Shown: in pieces, positions 17,121 to 25,290 of the stretch
Position numbering within the stretch: position 1 is the stretch's first letter
Layout: each line of letters starts with the position of its first letter
Source: Halomonas korlensis
Lineage (GTDB): Bacteria; Pseudomonadota; Gammaproteobacteria; Pseudomonadales; Halomonadaceae
DNA length: 64,000 nt
Assembly: GCF_900116705.1 (NCBI RefSeq)
Contig: NZ_FPBP01000011.1
Location: 62,001-126,000, forward strand
Direction of reading: 5' to 3'
Program-made: the position numbers and the translations under genes
The notes under the pieces: model-generated
Told to the model about the DNA's origin: nothing
The model's input: the letters and a program-made list of their open reading frames with translations, nothing else
Databases searched by the model: none

Positions 17121-17990
17121 GTGGGTTATCTTGTCGGTGTCACGGCACTGTGGGCCTTTTCCTTTTCGCTGATCGGGGTCTATCTGGCCGGGCAGGTCGA
17201 CAGCTATTTCGCGGTACTCACCCGGGTCGTACTGGCGACGCTGGTGTTTCTGCCTTTCCTGCGGCCGTCGCTGCTCACGGGGCGACTGCGGCTCGCCTTG
17301 ATGGGGCTGGGCGCCGTGCAGCTGGGGGTGATGTACATCTTCTTCTATCAATCCTTCCTGCTGCTGTCGGTACCGGAGGTGCTGCTGTTCACCATCTTCA
17401 CGCCAATCTATGTCACCTTGATCGATGACGCCCTGTTCGGCCGCTTTACGCCCTTCCATCTGGTCACTGCGGCGCTGGCGGTCATCGGGGCGGCGGTGAT
17501 CCGCTATCAAGGAGTCAGCGATACGTTCTGGCTCGGTTTTCTGGTCGTACAAGGCGCCAATATCTGCTTCGCGCTGGGGCAGGTAGGATATCGGCGGCTC
17601 TCCTCTGCATTGCCGGCTTCGCTGCCTCGGCACAACATCTTCGCCTGGTTCTACCTCGGCGCGCTCGGGGTAGCGCTGCCGGCGTTCGCCGTGCTGGGAA
17701 GTGGCGAGGCGCTGCCCACGACCGGCATGCAATGGGCCGTGTTGGCCTGGCTGGGGCTCGTGGCCTCGGGGCTGGGTTACTTCCTGTGGAACCTTGGGGC
17801 CACCCGCGTGGATGCCGGCACGCTGGCGATCATGAACAACGCGCTGATTCCTGCTGGCCTGCTGGTCAATCTGGTGATCTGGAATCGCGATGCGGATCTG
17901 CCACGGCTGGCGCTGGGTGGGGCGATCATCGTGGTATCGCTGTTGGTCAACGACTGGTGGCAGCGCCGACGCACCGCACAACCGGCCTGA
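17121..17990 (+). CDS. EamA-family drug/metabolite transporter
   Basis: This 289-residue inner-membrane protein has about ten hydrophobic helices in two EamA halves (about 1-130 and 145-285). The N-terminus GYLVGVTALWAFSFSLIGVYL is typical of the family. The start is the GTG at 17121, with GGAG six bases upstream; a TTG 12 bp earlier has no ribosome site. The substrate cannot be told from sequence; family members export amino acids or other small metabolites. It is followed by nadK on the same strand. Confidence 0.82.
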   Translation: MGYLVGVTALWAFSFSLIGVYLAGQVDSYFAVLTRVVLATLVFLPFLRPSLLTGRLRLALMGLGAVQLGVMYIFFYQSFLLLSVPEVLLFTIFTPIYVTLIDDALFGRFTPFHLVTAALAVIGAAVIRYQGVSDTFWLGFLVVQGANICFALGQVGYRRLSSALPASLPRHNIFAWFYLGALGVALPAFAVLGSGEALPTTGMQWAVLAWLGLVASGLGYFLWNLGATRVDAGTLAIMNNALIPAGLLVNLVIWNRDADLPRLALGGAIIVVSLLVNDWWQRRRTAQPA

Positions 17991-18053
17991 GCCGGTTTGC
18001 CCGCCCGCCGGGCAAACGCCATAATGAGCGGTCGCGACGCGAGAGATCAGCGC

Positions 18054-18953
18054 ATGGATGTCCCCCATAACAACCCCAGGTTCAGGAATATCGGCCTGAT
18101 CGGCCGCCTGGGCAGTGCCAAGGTTGTCGAGACCCTGAAGCGTCTCATCCGCTTTCTCGATGAGCGTGACTACCACGTCATCATCGAGGACAGGACCGCC
18201 ACGGTACTGCTCGATCACGGTCATCCCGAGGCCAGCCGGCGGGTGCTTGGTGAGCTGTGCGATCTGGTGATCGTGGTCGGTGGCGACGGCAGCCTGCTCG
18301 GCGCCGCGCGTACGCTCTGCCATAGCGGCACTCTGGTGCTGGGCGTGAATCGCGGACGCCTGGGCTTTCTCACCGACATCTCACCCGATGAGCTCGAAGT
18401 GCGCGTCGGCGAGGTGCTGGACGGGCACTATGAACTGGAGGAGCGCTTCCTGCTCGATGCCGAGCTCTTCCGCGACGGCGAGTCGGTCGGCGATGGCGAT
18501 GCGCTCAACGAGGTGGTCGTGCATCCGGGCAAGGCCGTGCGGATGATCGAGTTCGAGCTGTTCATCGATAGCCAGTTCGTCTATAGCCAGCGCAGCGATG
18601 GCCTGATCATCGCCACGCCGACCGGCTCAACGGCCTACGCACTGTCCGGTGGGGGACCGATCATGCACCCCAAGCTTGAGGTCATCACGCTGGTGCCGAT
18701 GTTCCCCCACACGCTCTCGAGCCGGCCCATCGCCATCGATGCCGCCAGTGAGATTCGCCTGCATATCGGTGAAACCAACCAGACCTACCCCCACATCAGC
18801 TGCGACGGTCAGACGCGTGCGGTCGCCAAACCCGACGACGTACTGGTGATCCGCCGCAAGCCGCAGCGCGTTCAGCTGGTGCATCCGCTGGGGCACAACT
18901 TCTACGAGGTCCTGCGCAGCAAGCTGGGCTGGAGCAACCGCCTGGGGGACTGA
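18054..18953 (+). CDS. nadK: NAD kinase
   Basis: The 299-residue cytosolic enzyme phosphorylates NAD to NADP. The catalytic GGDGSLLGAAR motif (about 76-86) and the downstream NRGRLGFLTD, the NEVVVHPGKA loop and the TPTGSTAYALSGGGPI motif are all intact. The length agrees with E. coli NadK (292). An in-frame extension of 19 codons upstream is less likely because GAGAGATCA lies just before the chosen ATG. The next gene begins with GTG immediately after the stop, suggesting coupling. Confidence 0.95.
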   Translation: MDVPHNNPRFRNIGLIGRLGSAKVVETLKRLIRFLDERDYHVIIEDRTATVLLDHGHPEASRRVLGELCDLVIVVGGDGSLLGAARTLCHSGTLVLGVNRGRLGFLTDISPDELEVRVGEVLDGHYELEERFLLDAELFRDGESVGDGDALNEVVVHPGKAVRMIEFELFIDSQFVYSQRSDGLIIATPTGSTAYALSGGGPIMHPKLEVITLVPMFPHTLSSRPIAIDAASEIRLHIGETNQTYPHISCDGQTRAVAKPDDVLVIRRKPQRVQLVHPLGHNFYEVLRSKLGWSNRLGD

Positions 18954-18954
18954 C

Positions 18955-19959
18955 GTGACAGCAACCGCGAAGATCGAAGGCTACGACCTGATCGGCGACG
19001 TGCACGGCTGCGGCGCCACCCTGGCGGCGCTGCTCGAGAAGCTGGGCTATCACCAGCGTGGCGGGGTCTATCGGCATCCTCGTCGGCGGGTGATCTTCCT
19101 CGGCGACTTGATCGACCGCGGCCCCCGGATTCGGCTCGCGGTCAGCATTGCGCGGCGGATGGTGGAGGAGGGTGAGGCCGAGATCGTCATGGGCAACCAC
19201 GAAGTCAATGCCCTGGCCTACTGTCACCGTGGTCCAGCCAGCCATGGCCATGACTGGCTGCGCGAACACAGCCCGCGACACAATCGCATCATCAACGAGA
19301 CACTTGAGCAGTTTCGTGATCATCCCCAGGAATGGGAAGAGGCCCTGGACTGGTTCCTGACCATCCCGCTCTGCCTGGAGCGCGATGGCTTGCGCGTCGT
19401 GCATGCCTGCTGGGACCAGCCGCTGATTGACGACCTGCGGCGCGACCATCCCGATGGCCGCATCGACAAGGCCTTTCTGGTCGAGTCGGTCACGCCGGGC
19501 ACTCGTGCCTACCGCATTCTCGACCGTCTGACACGCGGCATGCATATCCCGCTGCCCGAGGGCGTGCAGATTCACTCCGGCGATGGCTTCACCCGGCGCA
19601 GCTTTCGTACCCACTTCTGGGCCCGCCAGCCGAAAACCTGGGGCGACGTCGTCTTCCAGCCCGACAACCTGCCCGGCGATCTGGAACAGCGCGAGTTGAC
19701 GCACGAGGAATCCGCCAGGCTCAGCTATTATGGTCCCGAACAACCGCCCCTGTTCATTGGTCATTATTGGTGTGAGGGCGTGCCGGCCCTGCCGACGTCT
19801 AACATTGCCTGTCTGGACTACAGTGCCGTCAAGTTCGGCCGTCTGGTGGCCTACCGCTGGAGCGGCGAGCGTCGACTCGATGCGGATCACCTGGTCTGGA
19901 TCAGTGTGCCGAGAGAGGAGGAGGCGAGACCACAGCCATGGGAGATCGATTTCGATTGA
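18955..19959 (+). CDS. Metallophosphoesterase (PP2A-like phosphatase)
   Basis: This 334-residue calcineurin-fold protein has GDVHGCGATL (about 13-22), LGDLIDRGP (about 49-57) and GNHEVNAL (about 79-86), the three metal-binding motifs. Histidines HACWDQP and FIGHYWCEG complete the site. Such proteins hydrolyse phosphoprotein, diadenosine polyphosphates or other phosphomonoesters; the substrate is not evident. It uses a GTG start one base after nadK, so co-expression with NADP synthesis is likely. Confidence 0.85.
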   Translation: MTATAKIEGYDLIGDVHGCGATLAALLEKLGYHQRGGVYRHPRRRVIFLGDLIDRGPRIRLAVSIARRMVEEGEAEIVMGNHEVNALAYCHRGPASHGHDWLREHSPRHNRIINETLEQFRDHPQEWEEALDWFLTIPLCLERDGLRVVHACWDQPLIDDLRRDHPDGRIDKAFLVESVTPGTRAYRILDRLTRGMHIPLPEGVQIHSGDGFTRRSFRTHFWARQPKTWGDVVFQPDNLPGDLEQRELTHEESARLSYYGPEQPPLFIGHYWCEGVPALPTSNIACLDYSAVKFGRLVAYRWSGERRLDADHLVWISVPREEEARPQPWEIDFD

Positions 19960-20055
19960 TACAAAACGTTACGCAAATAATGTTACTTGCGACTGAACTC
20001 CTGCCCGCCGACGCCATCAGAGTAGGTGTTCCCTTGAATGATTCCTTGCTCTTAT

Positions 20056-20082
20056 CCGGCGGCCCCCTCCGCCGGTTTTTTT
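20056..20082 (+). terminator. Intrinsic terminator after the phosphatase gene
   Basis: CCGGCGG (20056-20062) and CCGCCGG (20069-20075) form a 7-bp stem around CCCCCT, followed by seven T. It ends the EamA-nadK-phosphatase transcript about 100 bp downstream. Confidence 0.85.
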
Positions 20083-20146
20083 ATGCACGCTCGCTTGCGG
20101 GCGATGAGCGAGGACACTTTTTGCCTCGATCAGCGCGGGAGTCGTC

Positions 20147-21001
20147 ATGTACCGGGTGATTGTCCTTCCACCGGATGCCGATGCGCGCGAGTTGCGACGC
20201 GCACTCTGGGCGCACCGCATCGGCCATCGCGTGACCGAGGAGGCCGATGGCCAGGTGCTATGGCTGGTCGATCCTTCCCAACAGGAGTCGATGCTGCGTC
20301 TGTTGCATCGCTGGCAGCGCGGCGACTCGCTCATGCCGGACACGCCGCCACCCACGCGTCACGGCATCGCGGACCTGCTGGGGCCACTGCGCCAGGCGCC
20401 GGTCAGTGCGGCCACCCTAATTATCTGCCTGGGCGTGTTCGCGGCGATGGCGGTGCTCGGTGATCTGGTTATCGCCATGCTGGCCATCGTGCCGCTGGGG
20501 GTGAGCCCGACGGGTAGCCTGGCCGTCGGCACCTTGTCCGAGGCGATGAGCTCCGGGCAAGTATGGCGCCTGCTCTCGCCGGCTTTTCTGCACTTCGGCT
20601 GGATGCACCTGATCTTCAACATGATGTGGCTATGGTATTTCGGTCGCCAGGTCGAACGGCTGCAGGGCAGCCTGCGCATGCTGACGATCCTGCTGGTGGC
20701 CGGCATCGGCGCCAACCTGGCCCAGTACGCCACCGGCACGGTGCTGTTCGGCGGGATGTCAGGCGTCGATTTTGCGTTGCTGGCCTATGTCTGGCTGATG
20801 TCGCGTCGCGCTCCGCATAGTGGCTTCTTCGTCCCGCAGATGCTGGTGGTGCTCATGCTCGGCTGGCTGGTGTTCGCCATGACCGACCTGGCGGCATGGG
20901 TCGGTTTCGGCAACGTGGCGAACGAGGCCCACCTGGGCGGGCTGGTCGTGGGCCTGGTGCTGGGCTGGTATCATTCGAGCCGAGCCCGTCGACACTCCTG
21001 A
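20147..21001 (+). CDS. Rhomboid intramembrane serine protease (GlpG-like)
   Basis: This 284-residue protease cuts within membrane helices. An N-terminal cytoplasmic domain (about 1-65) resembles that of GlpG. The rhomboid core follows with FLHFGWMHLIFNMMWLWYFG (about 143-162), the nucleophile serine in GGMSGVDFALL (about 202-212) and the catalytic histidine in EAHLGGLVVG (about 262-271). All key residues are present and the length equals E. coli GlpG. The substrate is unknown. The next gene follows 12 bp downstream. Confidence 0.88.
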   Translation: MYRVIVLPPDADARELRRALWAHRIGHRVTEEADGQVLWLVDPSQQESMLRLLHRWQRGDSLMPDTPPPTRHGIADLLGPLRQAPVSAATLIICLGVFAAMAVLGDLVIAMLAIVPLGVSPTGSLAVGTLSEAMSSGQVWRLLSPAFLHFGWMHLIFNMMWLWYFGRQVERLQGSLRMLTILLVAGIGANLAQYATGTVLFGGMSGVDFALLAYVWLMSRRAPHSGFFVPQMLVVLMLGWLVFAMTDLAAWVGFGNVANEAHLGGLVVGLVLGWYHSSRARRHS

Positions 21002-21013
21002 GAGAACGATGCC

Positions 21014-21298
21014 ATGAGCGATATGACCTTCGAGCGAATGATTCAGCAGATGACCCCGGCCATCTACGAAAGCCTCAAACAGGCGGTCTCCCTGCGTAAG
21101 TGGCCGGATGGCCGCATGCTGAGCGCCGAACAGACCGCGCTTTGTCTCGAAGCGGTGATACGTTACGAAGCCGAGAACAAGGTGCCGGAGCACGAGCGGG
21201 TCGGCTATCTCGAACGCCGTACCTGCGGCGCCGACAGCAGCGGGGCGGGGGTGTCGCCGGAGATGACGGGCCTGGCCCGGGACGCCGCCGGTGACTGA
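21014..21298 (+). CDS. YeaC-like protein (DUF1315)
   Basis: This is a 94-residue soluble protein. It carries the DUF1315 core: MIQQMTPAIYESLKQAVSLRKWPDG, then LTAEQ-like LSAEQTALCLEAVIRYE. The function of the family is unknown. It starts 12 bp after the rhomboid gene and overlaps the DUF2797 gene by 8 bp, which suggests that all three are one transcript and that the last two are translationally coupled. Confidence 0.85.
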   Translation: MSDMTFERMIQQMTPAIYESLKQAVSLRKWPDGRMLSAEQTALCLEAVIRYEAENKVPEHERVGYLERRTCGADSSGAGVSPEMTGLARDAAGD

Positions 21299-22139
21299 CG
21301 TGTCGCTGATCGAGAGCGTGACGCTCCTCCAGGGTTGCCTGAGCAAGATGGCCATCGAACCGGGAGCTCCGGCTCGCTATACCCTGCGGGCCGGCGAGCA
21401 TCGCCGCGATCTCAACGCGGTGCTCGGCAAGCCGCTGTCGCTGGAATGGACCGGTGCCATCGCCTGTACCCACTGCGGCCGGGCGACGAAAAAGAGCTTT
21501 GCCCAGGGGCACTGTTACCCCTGCTTCAAGAAACTCGCGCAGTGCGATACCTGCATCATGAAGCCCGAGCTCTGTCACTTCTTCGCGGGCACCTGCCGCG
21601 AGCCGGCGTGGGGCGAGCGTCACTGCTTCCAGCCGCACGTCGTCTACCTGGCCAATGCCTCGGGCCTCAAGGTGGGCATCACGCGCGCGACCCAGGTGCC
21701 GACGCGCTGGCTCGATCAGGGCGCCGTGCAGGCATTGCCGATCCTGCGCGTGGAGACCCGGCAGCAATCGGGGTTCGTCGAAGTGCTGTTCAAGGAGGAG
21801 GTGTCCGACCGCACCAACTGGCGGGCCATGCTCAAGGGCGATACCGTCGCGCTCGACCTGGCCGCCGAGCGTGACCGCCTGCTGGCACGGCTCGAGGGCG
21901 GGCTGGCCAACCTGCGCGAGCGCTTCGGTGACGACGCGATCCAGGTGCTCGATGACTCGCCGGTGGCCTTCGACTATCCGGTACTCGAATATCCCACCAA
22001 GGTGGCCTCGCATAACCTCGACAAGACGCCCCGCATATCGGGGACCCTGCTCGGCCTCAAGGGCCAGTACCTGATCCTCGACAGCGGCGTGATCAACCTG
22101 CGCAAGTACACCGGCTACGAGGTCAAGGTTTCCGTCTGA
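21291..22139 (+). CDS. DUF2797 zinc-ribbon protein
   Basis: This 282-residue protein has a cysteine-rich centre: CTHCGRATKKSF, GHCYPCFKKL, CDTCIMKPELCH and a further CREPAWGERHC (about 55-110). The pattern looks like two zinc ribbons. A beta-rich stretch follows (YLANASGLKVGITRATQVPTRW) that resembles the start of GIY-YIG-type folds. The biochemical role of DUF2797 is not established. It starts with GTG inside the previous gene; a second GTG nine bases later is also possible. Confidence 0.82.
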   Translation: MTDVSLIESVTLLQGCLSKMAIEPGAPARYTLRAGEHRRDLNAVLGKPLSLEWTGAIACTHCGRATKKSFAQGHCYPCFKKLAQCDTCIMKPELCHFFAGTCREPAWGERHCFQPHVVYLANASGLKVGITRATQVPTRWLDQGAVQALPILRVETRQQSGFVEVLFKEEVSDRTNWRAMLKGDTVALDLAAERDRLLARLEGGLANLRERFGDDAIQVLDDSPVAFDYPVLEYPTKVASHNLDKTPRISGTLLGLKGQYLILDSGVINLRKYTGYEVKVSV

Positions 22140-22195
22140 CGCTGAAGAAAACAGGCCCCTCGCGAGGAGCCTGTCGTAGGACGCCACGCCGTAGG

Positions 22196-22576
22196 TCAGC
22201 CAGGATCGGTGACGGTGGGGTAGGGATTGTCCGGCATCAGCGTGCGCGGCAGCGCCGGGCGTCGGGTGTCCTCCTTGGGTCCGTAATACTCGGCGAGATA
22301 GTCGAGGATGGCCTCCTCGGTCTCGTCCTCGAACTCCCAGAGTCCCTGAGTGTCCTGCATCCAGCGGATCAGGTACTGCCAGTGGTTGCGCGAACCGCTG
22401 TTCTGGGTGACCAGCTTGGCCGAGTGGCAGGCGGTGCAGTTGTTGCGCACCGTCTCCCAGCCTTCGGCCTTGAGCAGTCCGGTATCCGGGTCCGTCTCCT
22501 GGGCCCCCGCCAACAGGGGGAGGCACATCAGGGCCGCCCCCAGCGTCGGCATGGCGAGTGCGTGTAAAGGCTTCAT
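22196..22576 (-). CDS. Sulfite dehydrogenase cytochrome c subunit (SorB-like)
   Basis: This 126-residue periplasmic cytochrome has a signal peptide (about 1-25, ending LLAGAQ). One haem c motif CTACH (about 47-51) is present; a methionine in LIRWMQDTQGLW is a likely axial ligand. It would take electrons from the molybdenum subunit encoded just upstream and pass them to the respiratory chain. The start lies 10 bp after the SorA-like stop, so the two are co-transcribed. Confidence 0.82.
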   Translation of the reverse strand: MKPLHALAMPTLGAALMCLPLLAGAQETDPDTGLLKAEGWETVRNNCTACHSAKLVTQNSGSRNHWQYLIRWMQDTQGLWEFEDETEEAILDYLAEYYGPKEDTRRPALPRTLMPDNPYPTVTDPG

Positions 22577-22585
22577 GGTTACCTC

Positions 22586-23917
22586 CTAGGCCACCTGGAC
22601 CGCAATGCGGTGACAGGCGTTGTTGAGATAACCCTTGGGGTTCCAGCCCGGGACGACCATGGGTTGTGCGCGGCCCTCCTCGTCGGTGGCCTTGGCCCAG
22701 ACCTCGTAGTAGCCGGGCTCGGGGAACTCCACCGTGGTGGTCCAGCGTTGCCAGGCCAGGCGGTTGGGCGGTTCCTTCAGCTCGGCCTTCTGCCAAGTGG
22801 TGCCGAAGTCGAGGGAGACGTGGACCTCCTTCACGGCCAGGTCGCCGGCCCAGGCGTGGCCGCGAATCTCCATGGCCTCGCCGAGGGCATGGTCGATGCC
22901 GGACTTCGGGAAGGTGACCAGCGACTTCACCGGCATCGACTCGATAGTCTCGAAGTCCTCATTGGGCACGTTGCTGCCCGGCGCCACCGGATGCTTGGGC
23001 ACGCTGTAGGAAGGGGGGGCCATCTTGGCGCCGTCATGCTTCTGGTTGCGGATCACGATGCGCTGCAGCCACTTGCCGGAGACAGACCCCGGCCAGCCAC
23101 CACACACCACGCGCAGCGGGTGGCCATTGAGGTAAGGGATATCCTCGCCGTTCATGGCCCAGGCGATCAGCGACTCGTCCTCCAGGGCCTTCTCCATGGG
23201 CACACCACGAGAGATTGGGTCCTTGTCGGGATCGCCGCTGGCATGGGCATCGGCCCCGTAGTAGCCGATGTAGACGGAGTCGTCCTTGATCCCGCAGGCC
23301 TCCAGCACGTCGCGCAGGCGAACCCCGGTAAAGGTGGGGCAGGCCACCGCCCCGGTGGTCCACTGGTTGCCGCTGGCCGAGGGCACGTACTCGCTGCGGC
23401 CATTGCCGCCGCACTCCACCTGGAGCTGGTAGGTGTGATGCTCGAATCGCTCCTTGAGGTCGGCGATAGAAAATGTCTGCGGGTTCTCGCAGGACTCTCC
23501 GCCGATTTCCAGCTGCCAGGCATCGACGTCGATATCCTCCACCGCCGGCGGGATGCCGTTGTTGCGAACGAACATGTGCTTCGCCGGGGTGATGTCATCG
23601 TCGAGCAGGTGGGCCGGGGTCTCGGCGTTGATGGGCCTGTCGTTGAGGACGGTCAGCCCCTCCTTGCCCTCCAGGGTGAAGGGCTCGTCGCTCTGGGCCA
23701 GCGCCGCCGGGATGAGCCCACCCGGCATGCGGTCGGCGAAGGGAATGGAGCCCCCCACGGCGGCGGCCATGGCAAGCAGGCTGGAGCGTTTCAGGAAGCC
23801 GCGGCGGCTGACGGGGTCGACCTCGCGGTCCCAGAGCTTGCGATCCGCGGCTTCGGGATCCTCGGCATAGAGTTCATGGATGCCGCGGGTCTTGGCATCG
23901 GGGGGTAGTCGTGTCAT
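22586..23917 (-). CDS. Sulfite dehydrogenase molybdenum subunit (SorA/SoxC-like)
   Basis: This 443-residue enzyme should oxidise sulfite to sulfate in the periplasm. A twin-arginine signal SRRGFLKRS (about 40-48) and a hydrophobic core indicate folded export by Tat. The sulfite-oxidase fold follows. The molybdenum-ligating cysteine lies in QVECGGNGRSEY, and GGWPGSVSGKWLQRI and GHAWAGD are typical of the Mo-binding and dimerisation parts. The start at 23917 has AGGAG upstream; an 18-codon extension does not. SoxC is an alternative name, but a dedicated cytochrome partner without other sox genes favours a Sor-type enzyme. Confidence 0.85.
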   Translation of the reverse strand: MTRLPPDAKTRGIHELYAEDPEAADRKLWDREVDPVSRRGFLKRSSLLAMAAAVGGSIPFADRMPGGLIPAALAQSDEPFTLEGKEGLTVLNDRPINAETPAHLLDDDITPAKHMFVRNNGIPPAVEDIDVDAWQLEIGGESCENPQTFSIADLKERFEHHTYQLQVECGGNGRSEYVPSASGNQWTTGAVACPTFTGVRLRDVLEACGIKDDSVYIGYYGADAHASGDPDKDPISRGVPMEKALEDESLIAWAMNGEDIPYLNGHPLRVVCGGWPGSVSGKWLQRIVIRNQKHDGAKMAPPSYSVPKHPVAPGSNVPNEDFETIESMPVKSLVTFPKSGIDHALGEAMEIRGHAWAGDLAVKEVHVSLDFGTTWQKAELKEPPNRLAWQRWTTTVEFPEPGYYEVWAKATDEEGRAQPMVVPGWNPKGYLNNACHRIAVQVA

Positions 23918-24071
23918 GGCGGGACTCCTGGCGGGCTCTGGCATGCAGGGGGCTGGACGTCCTGTGCGCATGCCGGGCCGGTGTTGTGGTTGTCGTGCCG
24001 GCGTGTTCCATCACTCCAGGCCTTACGATATTCCAGCATAGCAGGAAATCATGGTATGAAAGCTCGGCCCC

Positions 24072-25148
24072 TCACTGGAACAGATCGCCCTGGGCGTGAG
24101 GCGGGCGAAAAGCGCTGACGTCCAGGCCCATCTCGCTGCGCTGGCCCATGCCCAATCGCTTGCTGGCCTTTTGGAAGCGCTGCTCCAGCAGTTCGGCGAA
24201 TACACCCTCGCCCCGCATGCGATGTCCGAAGCGGGCGTCGTAATCCTTCCCGCCCCGACACTGCCGGATCAGGCTCATCACCTTGCCGGCACGCTCGGGG
24301 TAGTAGGTTTTCAGCCAGTCCTCGAACAGCGGCGCGACCTCGTGCGGCAGGCGCAGCAGCATCCAGGCGGCGGTCTGCGCCCCGGCGCGCTGGGCGGCGT
24401 CGAGCAGGCGTTCCAGCTCATGGTCGTTGAGGCCGGGAATCAGCGGTGAGATCAGCGCCCCGACCGGCACGCCATCGGCGCTGAGCTCGCGCATGACCCG
24501 CAGCCTTGCCTGCGGCGAGGCGGTACGCGGCTCGAGAGTGCGCTTGAGCTCGGCATCCAGGCTGGTCAGGCTGATGAAGGCTCTTACCAGGCGCCGCTCG
24601 GCCATCGCTGCCAGCAAGTCGCGGTCGCGCAGGATCAGCGCGCTCTTGGTCACCAGCGTTACCGGGTGGCGGCAGGCCAGCAGCAATTCGAGTATCGCCC
24701 GGGTGGTGCGGCGCTCGGCCTCGAGCGGCTGGTAGCAGTCGGTATTGCCGGACAGGTTGATTGGCCGGCAGACATAGCCCGGCTTGCAGAGCTCTTCGGA
24801 CAGGCGCTCGACGAGGCCGGTACGCGCGATCAGGCGGGTCTCGAAATCGAGCCCCGGCGACAGGTCCCAGTAGGCGTGGCTGGGGCGTGCGTAGCAGTAG
24901 ATGCATCCATGCTCGCAGCCACGATAGGGATTCAGCGAGCGGTCGAAGGGCAGGTCCGGCGAGCGATTCCACGACAGCGCGCTCTTGCTCGCTTCGTCGC
25001 GTACCTCGGTGGCCAGGCTCGTTGGTGCTGCGTCCTGCCACCAGCCGTCGTCGACCGGCTCGCTGGTAGTCGGGGCGAAGCGGTTGTGGGGGTCAAAGGT
25101 GGCGCCGCGGCCCTTGCGCGCCACATCTTTGGGCGGCGAGGAGGTCAT
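24072..25148 (-). CDS. Radical SAM protein of the PA0069 family
   Basis: This 358-residue protein carries the iron-sulfur motif CEHGCIYCYARPSH (about 78-91), where three cysteines in CxxxCxxC bind the 4Fe-4S cluster. It has the family-typical N-terminal GRGATFDPHNRF and downstream GNTDCYQPLE. The PA0069 family resembles spore photoproduct lyase-related enzymes, but no reaction has been proven to my knowledge. A perfect LexA-type box lies 16 bp upstream of the start, agreeing with reported SOS control of the Pseudomonas homologue. It is monocistronic and divergent from cobT. Confidence 0.88.
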   Translation of the reverse strand: MTSSPPKDVARKGRGATFDPHNRFAPTTSEPVDDGWWQDAAPTSLATEVRDEASKSALSWNRSPDLPFDRSLNPYRGCEHGCIYCYARPSHAYWDLSPGLDFETRLIARTGLVERLSEELCKPGYVCRPINLSGNTDCYQPLEAERRTTRAILELLLACRHPVTLVTKSALILRDRDLLAAMAERRLVRAFISLTSLDAELKRTLEPRTASPQARLRVMRELSADGVPVGALISPLIPGLNDHELERLLDAAQRAGAQTAAWMLLRLPHEVAPLFEDWLKTYYPERAGKVMSLIRQCRGGKDYDARFGHRMRGEGVFAELLEQRFQKASKRLGMGQRSEMGLDVSAFRPPHAQGDLFQ

Positions 25149-25163
25149 GGTACGTCCTTTTTT

Positions 25164-25179
25164 CTGTATCTATATACAG
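25164..25179 (-). promoter_or_regulatory. Consensus LexA (SOS) box
   Basis: CTGTATCTATATACAG fits CTGT-N8-ACAG exactly, with the AT-rich centre typical of strong boxes. It is centred about 23 bp upstream of the radical SAM start codon, so bound LexA would block that gene. Confidence 0.85.
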
Positions 25180-25290
25180 CATAGAGACGAATGCCGCGCA
25201 TGTCAGTGGTAAGGCAACGCCATTCGAGCGGCATCGCGACTCTGTTAACATGAGCGATTTACCACTCACCCGCCCACAAGAGGCCCCTCG

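Noticed and set aside
21075..22796. Open frame of 573 codons on the minus strand
   Set aside because: It spans the antisense of two plus-strand genes and runs into the sulfite dehydrogenase genes in another frame. Composition is that of a shadow frame.
22610..23908. Open frame of 432 codons on the plus strand
   Set aside because: It is antisense to the sulfite dehydrogenase molybdenum subunit, whose Tat signal and Mo-binding motifs are clear.
25180..25290. Searched for a second cobalamin riboswitch before cobT
   Set aside because: None of the conserved aptamer elements (AACGGGAA, GCCACT-like or CCCGCAACGG) is present.
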